From: Hofstenia miamia
Lineage: Eukaryota > Xenacoelomorpha > Acoela > Hofsteniidae
Length of the DNA stretch: 64,000 nt
Assembly: GCA_900660155.1 (NCBI GenBank)
Contig: CABFPE010000246.1
Span: 354,840-418,839 of the forward strand
Direction: 5' to 3'
The translations under genes and the position numbers were made by a program. This document shows, piece by piece, positions 1 to 11,446 of the stretch (position 1 is the first letter of the stretch; every line of letters begins with the position of its first letter). Below the pieces are notes generated by a model that made no database searches, was not told the DNA's origin, and was given only the letters and a program-made list of their open reading frames with translations.

Positions 1-204
1 TAAACTGCCACTTCTCGAGTCCACACTCCCGATTGTGGAGTCCACCTGACCGGAGATTCTTCGCACCCTCTGACCATTTAAGGCCTGCCGGGGACTGAGG
101 GCCTTTTCTTTCGGTTTCACTCTCATTGAAGGTAGGGTCGGGGGCGGGCTCGAACCCGGGTCCTCGCGGTCCCAGTCTAGCCTTTTACCCCTTGGCCACT
201 AGGG
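1..204 (-). mobile_element. 5' end of an RLE-type LINE, second copy, with tRNA-like module
   Basis: About 112 bases at the window edge match, on the same strand, the first codons of the LINE ORF at 22650-22772, so this is another copy whose body lies outside the window. Upstream of the ORF in LINE sense is a tRNA-like segment: reading the - strand, an A-box-like TGGCCAAGGGGTA (rc of 186-198) is followed by a B box GGGTTCGAGCC (about 147-158), which fits the Pol III consensus GGTTCGANNCC. The T-stem does not pair properly, so it is a SINE-like or promoter-like module and not a working tRNA. The module abuts a (TTA)n tract. Homology to the other copy is clear; a Pol III role is inference. Confidence 0.75.
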
Positions 205-205
205 C

Positions 206-257
<52 letters not shown>
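205..257. repeat. (TTA)n microsatellite
   Basis: About 17 trinucleotide units directly at the 5' edge of the LINE copy. The other LINE copy has the same arrangement at 23019-23071, so the tract is either part of the element's 5' terminus or its preferred target. Confidence 0.9.
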
Positions 258-905
258 GTTCAATAAATATTTGGGTATTTTCCCAAAAATATATTATTGC
301 CAAACTGGATGCGAATTTATTTCGAAGCCATTATTAAAGCATGCACAGATCAAATTAACCTATTAGTTTCAGTTTGTTGTAATCATATCCTGTCTCCTTT
401 AATGGGGCTGTGCTTTTGAAATAGTTTATTAATTTTACCACTAATGAATGATTTTATTTATTTTATGTTTGAGACATTAATAACTTACTACCTTTCACTT
501 AGATGTTATTAATCCCTTTATGTGACGTTCAAATTGCTTATCTCTATATTTTAATATAACTCACCCTGTGAATTTAGATACATCAAGCCGACTTAAATAG
601 ACTTAAAATTTGTAAATATGATTTTATTGAATTTAATGCTATGACTATTCATATTAAATAGATTTACATTTTGTACTTAAAAGTTTTAATTTCAACTTTA
701 TCCATTTTTATTAGCTTTCTTTATTTCAATAGAGATTCTATTATGAAAAAGCTAACTTATATTATTACCTTCTTGATAACTAAGAGCACTGAAAATCTAA
801 ATATGTGATCTCCGAAGTTCGCTAGTTTTGAATGTTCGCATAAAGAACAATTTTTTATTTTTCTTTTTTATATCCATATTGATCTAGTTTCACATAATTT
901 ATTTC
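258..905. other. UFL1 upstream region
   Basis: AT-rich sequence with no recognisable coding or repeat content apart from the pyrimidine-rich run just before position 906. Any UFL1 promoter and 5' UTR exon should lie here or further left. I see no clear TATA box or other core element that I can defend. Confidence 0.4.
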
Positions 906-911
906 TTTCAG
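906..911 (+). promoter_or_regulatory. 3' splice acceptor abutting the UFL1 start codon
   Basis: TTTCAG, preceded by a T-rich run, lies immediately before the ATG, with no base between. The 5' UTR must therefore come from an upstream exon or from a trans-spliced leader. The start is supported by homology: residues 1-10 (MSVWEEIRQL) align with the N-terminus of vertebrate UFL1 (MADAWEEIRRL). Confidence 0.7.
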
Positions 912-3900
912 ATGTCAGTTTGGGAAGAAATACGTCAGTTGCAAAATCAATTGGATTCTGTGCAATTTTCAGATCATTTCTCTCACCGACTAACTGAGCA
1001 TAATTGTGTTGAGCTGGTTTCCACATTGTGTAAGTTGAACCTTTTGGATTTGCTTTACTCTCTCGATGGAAAGGAGTTGATTACATGGCCCCATTTACGT
1101 AAAAGTGTTTGGGATGAATTAGAAGTGTGCAATGGGCGATCTAAGCTCGTTGATCTTTCAGAAAGACTCAATATTGATGTTGGGCATATTGAAGAAGCTA
1201 TTTCTGATTTGTCGCAGACATTCGAGTTAGAACCATTTGATGAAATGTATGTTAGGCGCAAAATTGTGATCCGAGCTGGTGAAGCAATCACTAGTACATT
1301 TTTTACTTATTTGACGGATACTTGTATTGAAATGTTGAAACATGCAGGCAGTATGTACTTCACTGACATTGCTAAGCTGCACGATCTTCCCGTAAATCTT
1401 GTTTCTACCATTTTAAAAGATAGTTTGAGCAGAAATACTGAAGTGCTTGTTTCTGATGAATCAGTATTCACAAAGAAATTTTTAGCAGGCGAAGAAGCGA
1501 AAATTCGGGGTTGCTTAGTTGCAATTTGCAAACCTACCCCTTTATCAATTATTCAGAACTTTAGTGGGGTTTCTTCATCCTTTGATAGTTTGATTAAATC
1601 GGTTGTTTCAAACATGAACGGGGAATGTGTTGGCTCAATATACATACCAAGTTGCTGGCCAGCAATTCGAGACAAAATTGTTATGCAACTGGTGGAAAGA
1701 CATTCTGTTCTCACAAATGGAATGCTTTCAAAGGCCGGTATTCAAGACTCAAACCTTGATCTTTGTGAATCTCATAATCTTCTAAGACTTTCTTCCTCTT
1801 GGGTGCGACCTGATATCAAACTAGTAATTGACTCTGCTGTGAATGAAGTAATATCATCTGGAGAATTTTGTGACTTGTGCTCACAATTACCATCAATGTT
1901 AAGTGCAACTGATGTAGAACATATATTTACCCTTTGCAAAGAAGACAATAGTTCTTGGGAGGATGAAGTTGTTCTAGTAGACAATGTGTTTGTTGTAGCC
2001 AATGCATTTCTAAATAATCTTTTAGACAAATTTATTGAAGAAATGCCGCGTAAAGCATCAGATGAAGTCAAAACCAAACTAAATGAAGTTCAAAATGCAT
2101 TTGAAGTAAGTTAATTAAATATTTGTAGCATACACAAGCATGAACATTTGCCTTTTTGATTTTCAGGTTGTTTGCTTACAATATAGTGTTTCAGTCACAA
2201 AGTTAACTTTCAAAAATTCTCCACTGTTTTTTGAAAATGTCAAATCATCCTAGCATTAACGAATTTTCAAATTAAGCAGAAACCTTGTATTAATGTAGGA
2301 AATTACTAAAAAATAATTATGTGAAAGAGATTTCATAATGGATGTCGAATTTATATCAAATTTGAAACAATGATCTTTGTTAAGAAGCAACATGTGAACG
2401 TTTCTGTGGTTTAAAATATGGCTTATACATCACACGTGTGAAGTTAGTAGATTTAAATATTTAGAATAATAAAGTTATAGTTTTGTTTTAAATGCTATTT
2501 TATAGTAGACTGAGTTTTGGTAATAATTTCATAATGGCTTTATTAAAGGCGCATCATGTCAAGGAACAACGACTATTCCTTTTATCATGTTTTATCTAAT
2601 TCCTTGTTACTGTTGTTTGTAGAAATAGTAATTCGCAAAATTCTATTTTCGGCATTCATTTTGTAACGCGATTCCATCGTGTGCTAATATTTCAATCAGG
2701 CTTTAAAACCTTTCTTGGTTTAACGGTTTCTGCCTTCGCACTATCAAAGATGAATTTGTAAATGTAGTGCAAACTTTAGAATGTTAACAAATGTTGCCAA
2801 CTATTTGCCTAACATCGACAGCTGAGTTTAGTTATCGCCGTTAGTTAACTCATTACATGATATTTCATGACATTTTACAATTCATCTTAATATAACCATT
2901 ATATGTGCAACAATTCATTATTTACTTAAAGTTCATATTTTGGTTTAATGTGGTAGAGAGCGTTTTTTCATTCAATTATAGTAATTTTGTCGCGCGTACG
3001 GATCTAATTCAGAGTTTGTTCTAAGGTTTGTTTTCGAATATTTTGCGTCCGTGCATGGTCAAGTCCAAGGTAATGTCCCCTCATATTATGAACTCTGATA
3101 TCGAATTCATCAAACTAAATAAACGATGTAAAACAAATTTACTCAAACTCAAACGACGTGCACGATTTATTAACGTCGCTCCAATATATCGTACCTATAT
3201 ATTCAAGATATTCAATTATTTATAGCAAATTGAAAACAATATTAACCGCTTCGTTCATTGTTCTTTGAGTACTAAAGTCATTTCTGACTAATAATTTATT
3301 TCTCTTTTTGAATTAATATATTCTATTTCAAAACGGTAGCTATTTGACATATATCAACACAAGGCCTCCGTCATATTATTTTATAACTAACTGCCTTTAT
3401 TATTAGTTGCCGACCACCGATATTCATAACGAATTAATGTCACGGATGTCACATGTCCCATACATCACACACATGGCCTCACTGTCCAGATCATAATTTC
3501 GGGAAAAGTCCATTTTTAAAGAAAAAAGATACTTATAGTGTTTTAGGATGGATTGAAGAAGATAACATTGAATAAAATATTAGTCAAAAGTTCCCCTTAG
3601 ACAAAATTGGAAATGATTTTACATGCAAATTTTTAGCATTTCTTCAGGTTCCGTACGTCACGGAATTGTGAGAGGGAATTCATGTATATACGTTAGGATT
3701 TTAGATTTTACTATAATATCAATAGATCTAGCCTTATAATAGCATAATGTATGAGAGAAATATCCTCGCCAAAGCGATAAGTGTGCGCTTTGTTTCTTGA
3801 GAATATATAAATTGTCACCAAAAAATTATCTTGGGCTTGACCTCTCAGAATGTTCCATCAATAAATGTATTTCGTAATTTTAAAAGGAGTTATTTATTTC

Positions 3901-6810
3901 TGCAAGTTTATTAGTGATAAATTATTGTTTTTGCACAGTTTATTTATAGTATACCCTTTAAAATATCCTGTTTCACCATTATTGACTTAAACCACATATG
4001 TAATGTATAATGTGTTTCTGTTAATTTCCAAAATTTAGCCTTTTCATGTCAAAAGATATTAATAGTAGATATAATTAGAGACAAGCAATGGCGAAGGTTA
4101 AAGCTGTTGCGCGTGTTGATCGAAAAGATAATCGTAAAAAGAAATCTGCTCAAACTACTCACGGTTCCTCTCAAACTGCAAGTTTCAGTGGTCAGGGTCG
4201 AGAAATAAAGACGAAAAAAGTTCAGAAAAAATATCGCCTACAACAAAAAATAGCCTCTGATAGTGAAGAAGACCGCGAAGAAAATGAAATGGAGTATATG
4301 TCCGAGCAAGTGTTATTCAACAAATTAAATGACTCTATAGAATGCCATAATGAAGACTTCTTAAGAAGTTTTGTGAAATTAATAAAACCGAAGATCGATG
4401 CTAAATATTCCGAATGTCTACATGAAGCTATGAACAAGGCTATACAAGAGAACGCAGCTCGAAAAGCCGTTGATGGAATAAATTTAACCGCTTCACAGTT
4501 GCAGGACGTTTTGAAAAACAGCATGTTTTCCTTAAGTTTATATCAGAAAGGTCTTCAGGTAAGAATTTACATAACTTTCTGATGGACATTGTAAATTGTA
4601 AAAAGTCGTTTCTAACTATTTTAAAGTTAGGATATTTCAAAAATCAAACTTATGTATCACGCTTTTCCAATCTAAATTTTTTGATGATTTTACATACAGA
4701 GCACTTTGATAGTACCTTACAATTTTACATGTAGAGCACTGCGATAGTACTATGTTAATAAACATTATTATTGAATGTTACTTTATTGTTGATCGCAGCT
4801 AGAGCCTTTCGCGAATAGTGTAGCCGCCGCCTTACTGCGTCACACAATAACATAAGCACCGTTTTGGAAAATAATGAAAAATTTGTGTATATTACTCTTA
4901 AACTGCAACTATATTGCAGATTTGGATTCTACAGTTAAAACAAAAAATTAGAATGGGAAAAATAAGGTTGATATTAAAAAATTCAATCTTAAGACAAAGA
5001 AATGTTTATTGTACTGCGTGTTTTCTTAGAAATGTACTTGAAAACCGCATTTTCGTACTGAAATTGGGAACGGTCTTTAATTGAATGAGTTCGAGTTGAA
5101 ATGTGTTTATAAACGTTTGTTAAATTTATCTCGGACGGTATTTTTTCACTTTTAAAACAGAGTTTGCTTCAACACCAACCCCTCATGAAGTCAATCCTGT
5201 TCATTATCAAGGAGCCAAACTTGGCAGGACTATAGCTTACATGTAGCTCAATATAAAGAGAACAAAAAAAATTTGGTATCCTGGTACACTGACATTTGAA
5301 AAATATGTTCCAAGACCACAGCAACACTCATATTTGGCAGGGAGAAGGTATTGATTCGATATCATCCTGACCTGAAGTTCTGAAGCCGAATTATTGATTT
5401 GAAAGATTTGAAATACTAGCTTTTTAGAATAACATGTTCATAACTACAAAAATAATGAGAATGTAATTATTATTTTTTAGACAAAGTAAAAAATACCGTG
5501 TTAAATTTTTTTGAAATTGGAGATATAACTTCATTTCTCAAGGGAGGAGCCGAGAGAGAGAGTTAAAAGGCATAAGAAATTAATTAATTAATGCTGTTTG
5601 ACGAGGCCTTTGTGTAATTCAAAGTAAATTTAGATTTCTTTTAAATTGCATTGTTAATACAAAACAAGTTTAAGTTTTTCCCTCCGATAATCATATGTCG
5701 GAACATTTGTCAACGCACCGAAATACGAAATCATCATCTATCGCGCAATGTAATAGCTAAGATATAATGATATATTGCAATTCATTTTCCTATATTAATA
5801 TTTGACAGCTACTACATTGTTTGCAGTTCAAAATATTACTGTTTGGAGAAATTGTAGATCCTCATTTGAAAAAAAAAGTCAAGTTAACTTCTTTGTTGCA
5901 TGTGGTATATATATATATACTATCTACTATACTAAGTGTTTTACTTATATGTGCATTCATTGAATAAAACAAATAACTTCTTTTAGTAAAATTTACATGC
6001 TTAGTTAACGTATTATTATTATTATTTTCTTGTCTTAGTATGATTACTTCTGCTATTTTAGAATATTTTGTTCCTTCTTTTAGTTTGGTAAATTTCCGTA
6101 TTGAGAAATATTTAAATGGATTATTATAACTTTTTACAATCTTATTAATTTTAAAATTTTAGAATCTCGGATTTCTTCCTTCATCGATTTTATCTGGTCT
6201 TGAAAACAATTACATTAAAGCTATTGGGACAACTGTTGCAAACTACCTCTTCACTCTAGTAGCATTGGATTATAACATCAACTTAGATCCAAATACGGCT
6301 ACCTTCAGCCAACTGCGAGAATTATTACCAAAAATAAAGAAAGAAGAATATAGTAAGACGCTTGAAAAGGTCTTGGATGCGCTCTCCAAATCATCGCTAC
6401 CTAATTTCACCAATGCTGTACTTGAGTCTTGCGAAGAGTGTAATATCTATATCGGAAAGTTGGATAAAAAGCGAGAGAAGACATTGACTAATTCTATGAT
6501 TGAGGATTTTAAAACTAAACTCCAAGCTAGCTCAAAGCCTGACCAAATTATTATTTTAGTTTTGCAGTTATTATGTTGGCAGCTCTGTAAAGCTCATGTA
6601 CTTATTCCCGGAAAATTAGTTTTAGCTATTCTCAGTTCATTGGAAGAAAAGTTGGAACCAAACAAATTTACAGTAATTCAAAAATTTCATCGGCTTGTAG
6701 TGATTAGTTTGCAATCTTCAAGCACTGAAGAAGATGATGAATTACTTGAGGCATCAAATGAGTTAAATGCGTTGATTCCTGAGGTTAAATTGTTAGTACT
6801 TAGAAAATAA
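912..6810 (+). CDS. UFL1: UFL1, E3 UFM1-protein ligase 1, complete (three coding exons)
   Basis: Coding exons are 912-2105, 4079-4558 and 6163-6810, all joined in phase 0, giving about 773 residues against 794 in human. UFL1 is the scaffold-type ligase that, with DDRGK1 and CDK5RAP3 at the ER membrane, brings UFC1-charged UFM1 to targets such as ribosomal protein RPL26; it has no catalytic cysteine. The N-terminus (WEEIRQLQNQLDSVQF, then LDGKE.ITW) aligns with the human protein from residue 1. Residues 399-470 form the lysine-rich then acidic linker typical of the family (KKVQKKYRLQQ, SDSEEDREENE), and the C-terminal helical domain includes the conserved DKKREK segment near residue 650. Donors are GTAAGT and GTAAGA; acceptors are TTAG and TTTTAG. 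An in-frame TAG right before exon 2 fixes that boundary. No part looks broken. CpG content is normal here, unlike the right half of the window. Confidence 0.95.
2106..4078 (+). other. UFL1 intron 1
   Basis: Starts GTAAGT and ends TTAG. AT-rich with many CpGs (33 counted in 2641-3480). A short open stretch at 3028-3225 has no recognisable similarity and lies in the intron, so I do not call it. No transposon recognised. Confidence 0.85.
4079..4558 (+). CDS. UFL1: UFL1 exon 2
   Basis: Encodes residues 399-558: the basic/acidic linker followed by the helical segment with LFNKLNDSIECHNEDFLRSF, which matches the family region reading [21 protein letters not shown] in human. The exon starts just after an in-frame TAG that overlaps the acceptor AG. 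The ATG at 4088 is internal and not a gene start. Confidence 0.9.
4559..6162 (+). other. UFL1 intron 2
   Basis: Starts GTAAGA, ends TTTTAG. Contains a short (TA)n near 5909 and nothing else I can name. Confidence 0.85.
6163..6810 (+). CDS. UFL1: UFL1 exon 3 (C-terminal domain and stop)
   Basis: Encodes 215 residues and ends in TAA. It opens with NLGFLPSSIL and contains DKKREKTLTNS and HVLIPGKLVLAIL, matching GDKKRERQILF and HAPGRCVPQIIAFL of the human C-terminal domain. The reading frame is open from the acceptor, 34 codons before the first internal Met-like codon, so the exon is longer than a simple ATG-to-stop scan would show. Confidence 0.9.
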   Translation, partial: NLGFLPSSILSGLENNYIKAIGTTVANYLFTLVALDYNINLDPNTATFSQLRELLPKIKKEEYSKTLEKVLDALSKSSLPNFTNAVLESCEECNIYIGKLDKKREKTLTNSMIEDFKTKLQASSKPDQIIILVLQLLCWQLCKAHVLIPGKLVLAILSSLEEKLEPNKFTVIQKFHRLVVISLQSSSTEEDDELLEASNELNALIPEVKLLVLRK

Positions 6811-8688
6811 TTCAAATTTCACCATTAGCATATGTCCTTTGACAAGTTTTACGCTATATAATTCTTTGAGAATTACATTGATCTGTACACACACTTTTAT
6901 TATGTTGAAAGTTTTTATTAATTGGTAATTGTGCTATTAGAGTAAGTTTTCATTAACGGAATTTATTAATTATTGATTTTCCTTGAATTTTTCAAAATTT
7001 TATTTATTGGATTATTTTCTATTGTGTACAAATCAATTTTAACATTGAATTTTAATGAGTCATTCCTGATCCAAAATATATATATGAAGTTGTGTTTATT
7101 TTGTGTAAGTCTGTTGAATGGACTCTAGTAAAATACGTCATCAATTAAAACTACAACTTCGGTTCAAAGTATATCGAAGTCAACGACGACAATAGCATTA
7201 ATAACAATAAGCTGCTTTGATTTGATAGAATTTGTGTATGTAAATAATCATTATGGTTTCCAATGTATTTCTTAACAAAACGTTGTTATTAATCTAAATA
7301 TAGGTTAGAGCGTTTTTAAACGCCTTTTTAGTTATGAATTTCGTATAAATTTCCAATAGCTCTTAACTGTAGTTCGTAAATCGTTTTTGCAATTCATAGT
7401 AGATACATTTTTATATAATAAAGGTATATATTTTAACATTAAATTGTCACATTCAAGATAGTTTGCCCATTGCCTACCCGCATGTGTTACGTGAATCTAA
7501 TGTTTGCAAGTTAGCATTAATAGTGCTTATATTGAGTGGAGGCAATCATTTAAACCCGGATTCTGTCTTAGTTGATTGATATTTCTTCAATACATTCCCA
7601 AAGTATAAGGAAGACATAAAAATAAAATATATAAATGCTAGAAGTTTAAGTAGAAATAAACATAACTTTCTAGAAATATGTAGGCAACTAGGGATAATTC
7701 CATCTATGCCTGTTCTGAAGCAGCTAAATGCAACTATCAATATCCTATCATTTCGTTTGAAAAACAATTATTTAATTTTTTTGAATTCACTGAGGAGGCG
7801 AGCTTATTTTTGTAGGGACAAACACTTCACAGCCTAGAAAGTTTCCGGGATCGTCCCAGAAGTTAGCCTCCACGCGGAAATGTAAGCGCCGTGCCAGACA
7901 CGTTGGCTTAGAAACCAATAACGCAAGTGCCTGTCGCTGTACGGATCGCCGTACCTACAATGCACGTTGAGTAATATGGTAAAGGAAGGTGCAACCATGT
8001 GTCATTTGTGCATGTGGGACGGTAACGGTTTGTGAAAGCCTGCATGTTTAGTTTATGGTGGACAGACGCGACACGCACGAAACTTTCTGAAATATTTTGG
8101 GGTTATATGTACTCAAAGAACAATGAAACTATTGTGTGGATATCTCTTTAACCCTTATTAGTAGTGATTTCCATATTCTTATTTAGTACGCATCTAACAT
8201 TTTGTTACAATAAAGTAAAATTCAGAAGATAAGATTTATATAAAAATTCAAAGAAATACAAAGTAAACAAAGTTACCGAAATAAATAAAATTGTTTACGT
8301 AATTTCTAGTGTTTTGGGCTTATGATATTTGAGCACTTATTGCACAAGTGTGGATATAATCTTGGTCTTGGATTAACCAAGACCGAAAGTTAATCTGGGG
8401 GTTCATTTGGGGCAAAGCCCAATTATACGACTTAGCCCAATACTAATCCAAAGACTAAAAGCTGTCTGTTCAGCATATAATATTATATATTTATACGTCA
8501 AAACCCTGGGTGCTATTACCTTATCATAGCAGAAAGGGGACAACTCCAAGAGAATAAGGATATTTAACATTGAAAAGCCTATTTATATGTATGAAATTAA
8601 TAATTATTTTGTTTATAAAAAATCTTTAATGTGAAGTGTATGTCAATGCAAAATGAACATATATATATATATATACCAAAAAAATGTC
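6811..8688. other. Region downstream of UFL1, mostly featureless
   Basis: Presumably begins with the UFL1 3' UTR; an AATAAA occurs near 7418 but is too far from the stop to assign. It contains the GC-rich patch listed separately and a short (TA)n at about 8661-8674. No other feature recognised. Confidence 0.5.
7790..8060. other. GC- and CpG-rich patch of unknown origin
   Basis: The two sequence lines 7861-7980 are about 52% GC (62 of 120 bases) with frequent CpG, against about 30% GC around them. On the - strand a 54-codon open frame starts with MVAPSFTILL and ends IPETF; on the + strand another frame is open for about 55 codons and very arginine-rich. Neither resembles a family I know. It could be an old exon, a retrocopy or a small CpG island. 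Confidence 0.35.
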
Positions 8689-9268
8689 TATACTGTAGCG
8701 CCACTTTGCATTATTTTCTTTGATGGTCTTAATTTTTCAAGATTGAACAGGCCGTTCATCTTTTGTGAGAGCATCCGATGGTGAATAACAAAGTTGATAT
8801 ATTCATTGAAACATTGCCAAACTGATCAAATGCGGCTAATTTTTTCACTTTAGAAACTCCCTCGGTGATTGAGTAATTAACAAATCTTAGACTACAAAAC
8901 AAAGTTGAACCTGTGGAAACCCATAAGAGCTTTGTAGCAAATTTGACATATTGATGACGTACGTTTTCTTTAGCTTATNTATACTGTAGCGCCACTTTGC
9001 ATTATTTTCTTTGATGGTCTTAATTTTTCAAGATTGAACAGGCCGTTCATCTTTTGTGAGAGCATCCGATGGTGAATAACAAAGTTGATATATTCATTGA
9101 AACATTGCCAAACTGATCAAATGCGGCTAGTTTTTTCACTTTAGAAACTCCCTCGGTGATTCAGTAATTAACAAATCTTATAGACTACAAAACAAAGTTG
9201 AACCTGTGGAAACCCATAAGAGCTTTGTAGCAAATTTGATATATTGATGTACGTTTTCTTTAGCTTAT
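8689..9268. repeat. 290-bp direct duplication joined by a single N
   Basis: 8689-8978 and 8980-9268 are nearly identical (by eye about 98%), with the N at 8979 exactly at the junction. The layout is typical of two overlapping contig ends, or two haplotypes, laid end to end. The sequence itself is non-coding and unrecognised. Confidence 0.9.
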
Positions 9269-10593
9269 GAATAAATATAATTTATTAAAAAATCGTCCAT
9301 ATCACTGCTAAATGAATTCTATTCAATCGGAGCAGAATGTGTTTCATTGTCACTTATTGCTACTTCATTGTTACTATATATTTTCATGTTTATATAGGAT
9401 ACCTGTAATACCATATGTATCACTGTGTAGTCCAAGACATGATTATGAACTCGTTGTTATTCACTATGCTTGACATTACGTACAGTAGAGGTTTCTCAAC
9501 TACCTTAATCAAGACTCCGGGAACTGGCCCTACTTGTGTAATCATGCGAAATTAACAATTGGAGATGTGGTTACTACACCTGTTAGACTTTTGCAGTCTT
9601 TCGCAATTGTGCTGATGCGAAGCAATGCTATTATGATTTCAGCAAAATCTTTGGAGTCTCTTCGTTAAATTGTAATAATATACATTTTATACTGTTTAAA
9701 TTTAATTTCAATCAGTATAAAGTAGATTTTGTAAATTACCTCAATAGTTTTTAACATTTAATTATCAAGAAATATGTTTTTAATAAAGAAATATTTATTA
9801 ATATACTTCAAATTTGCTATAACATCTCATCATATGGAGTAGGATATCTGGTGTGGAAGATTGAATGTTCTGTATAAAAATACACGCAATTGTATTGTAC
9901 AAAACCACAGCAAATTTCTCAAAAGATCGGCCTATTTATTTGTCCAACATCAAGGTAATAACTCAGAAAGCATAAACTGACAATTGACAAATACAATTAG
10001 AAGACACAATTCCGTCCATACCTAATGATGCATCTCAAAGCAACACTATTTATAGTTTATTATTATTATTTATTTTTAAAATCCTTTACACTTAAAATCA
10101 ATACAAATGAAGTGTTAAACACTTATTAGGATTTCAAAAACAGTATTTTCTTCATTAATTAATATTGGTTGTTGGAATTGATTGAGGTTTTTTGTAATTT
10201 AAATCTGATTTTTCTTGGTTGGCCAATTCCAAATATTTTTTCCATTTTACTTTCATGTAGTTAAATGTGATCTTTAATCGTAAATGCTATCTTAAATATT
10301 TCCCTTTGTTCCCCTTCTTTGAGACTAGAAGCTCCAAAGAATCTAATTCATAATTGTAGATCTTTACGAAACACCAAAGATATAAATTCTTTATTAATTG
10401 ATATCCTCACATGAAATAGACGTCTGTATAGTTAGTGCACTTGGTTTGACAGTGACATTTCTGAAGGTTACTCAACTAGCTGGATTTTTTTAGAAAAGAT
10501 CGGAAAATTCTAATAAGAAGCGCAGATGCGGAAGTGTATTGCATTGAAATAAAATGAAATATCTATTTAGAGTTGATTTTTACAATATAAAAT
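9269..10593. other. Intergenic sequence, no features seen
   Basis: AT-rich, no coding signal, no repeats recognised within the window. Confidence 0.5.
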
Positions 10594-11350
10594 AGTAGTA
10601 ATATTAAGGGAGACGAGGTTACACAAACTGACATTTTGATCTCTGCGATATTGATGAGGTTTTTTAGTGACTCATCAGTTGATTGACATTTCCGCTAATG
10701 GATTTTAAATGACGTCAGATATTTTTAAGTATGTCTACTAATGGATTTCAATTAGTAATGCTTTTAATTGATTTACATGTTGGGGCCATTTTTTGGTATG
10801 AGTAATTTCACTTTGATAATATCACGGGCCATTTTTTTGGCATAACTAATTTTTGATAATATCACATTTGTTTGCATTACGCCATGTTAATATATACCTT
10901 ATTATAACAACCCCTTTCGGGATACGTACACATATTACAAACTAATTTTCCATAATTTCGAGAAGATTAAATTGTAATCCGGAAAACCTTCTTCAAAATC
11001 GCATTTTGTCAAAATTCATTGTAACACGTTTATCATATCACGGTTTTTTCAATCAATAATTAATTTTCATAATAAAAAGCACATAGAATTTTATAGGTAA
11101 TAGTAAAAATAAATAACTAGTATACACGCTAAAAACAAAACTATTTCGCTAATACATGTGGAAAATATTAAACATAGTTAAACAAAAAAAGTAGTTGCAA
11201 TCAGCTCTCAATATCGTTACCTAAATCATACATGCAAAATGTTAATATAATTTATACATATACACGTTAAATATACAATATTAATATATTAGTTTTACAC
11301 GGCTATCCTTTCTTCACACATCTTTTCCCAACTTTTCCATGTTTTTTTTG

Positions 11351-11446
11351 GGTTGTATACATTTGGTGATTGATTCATCTGTTACCGACTTACACACCAT
11401 TGTTCACTTTTGTATACATTTGGTGAGTGATTCATCTGTTACCGAC
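11351..11446. repeat. Minisatellite of about 60-bp units running into the gap
   Basis: Two copies of a unit containing TGTATACATTTGGTGA and TTCATCTGTTACCGAC are visible before the Ns begin. The gap inside the transposon is therefore likely an unresolved tandem array. Confidence 0.7.

Noticed and set aside
147-198. Functional tRNA gene at the left edge
   Set aside because: A and B boxes are good, but the T-stem does not pair and it lies at a LINE 5' end; better described as a tRNA-derived module.
1055-2077. - strand open frames opposite UFL1 exon 1
   Set aside because: Shadows of the real exon; no domain features.
3028-3225. 65-codon + strand frame in UFL1 intron 1
   Set aside because: Basic, low-complexity composition, no splice or homology support, inside an intron.
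7546-7767. 73-codon - strand frame
   Set aside because: Hydrophobic AT-rich translation without motifs; typical chance frame.
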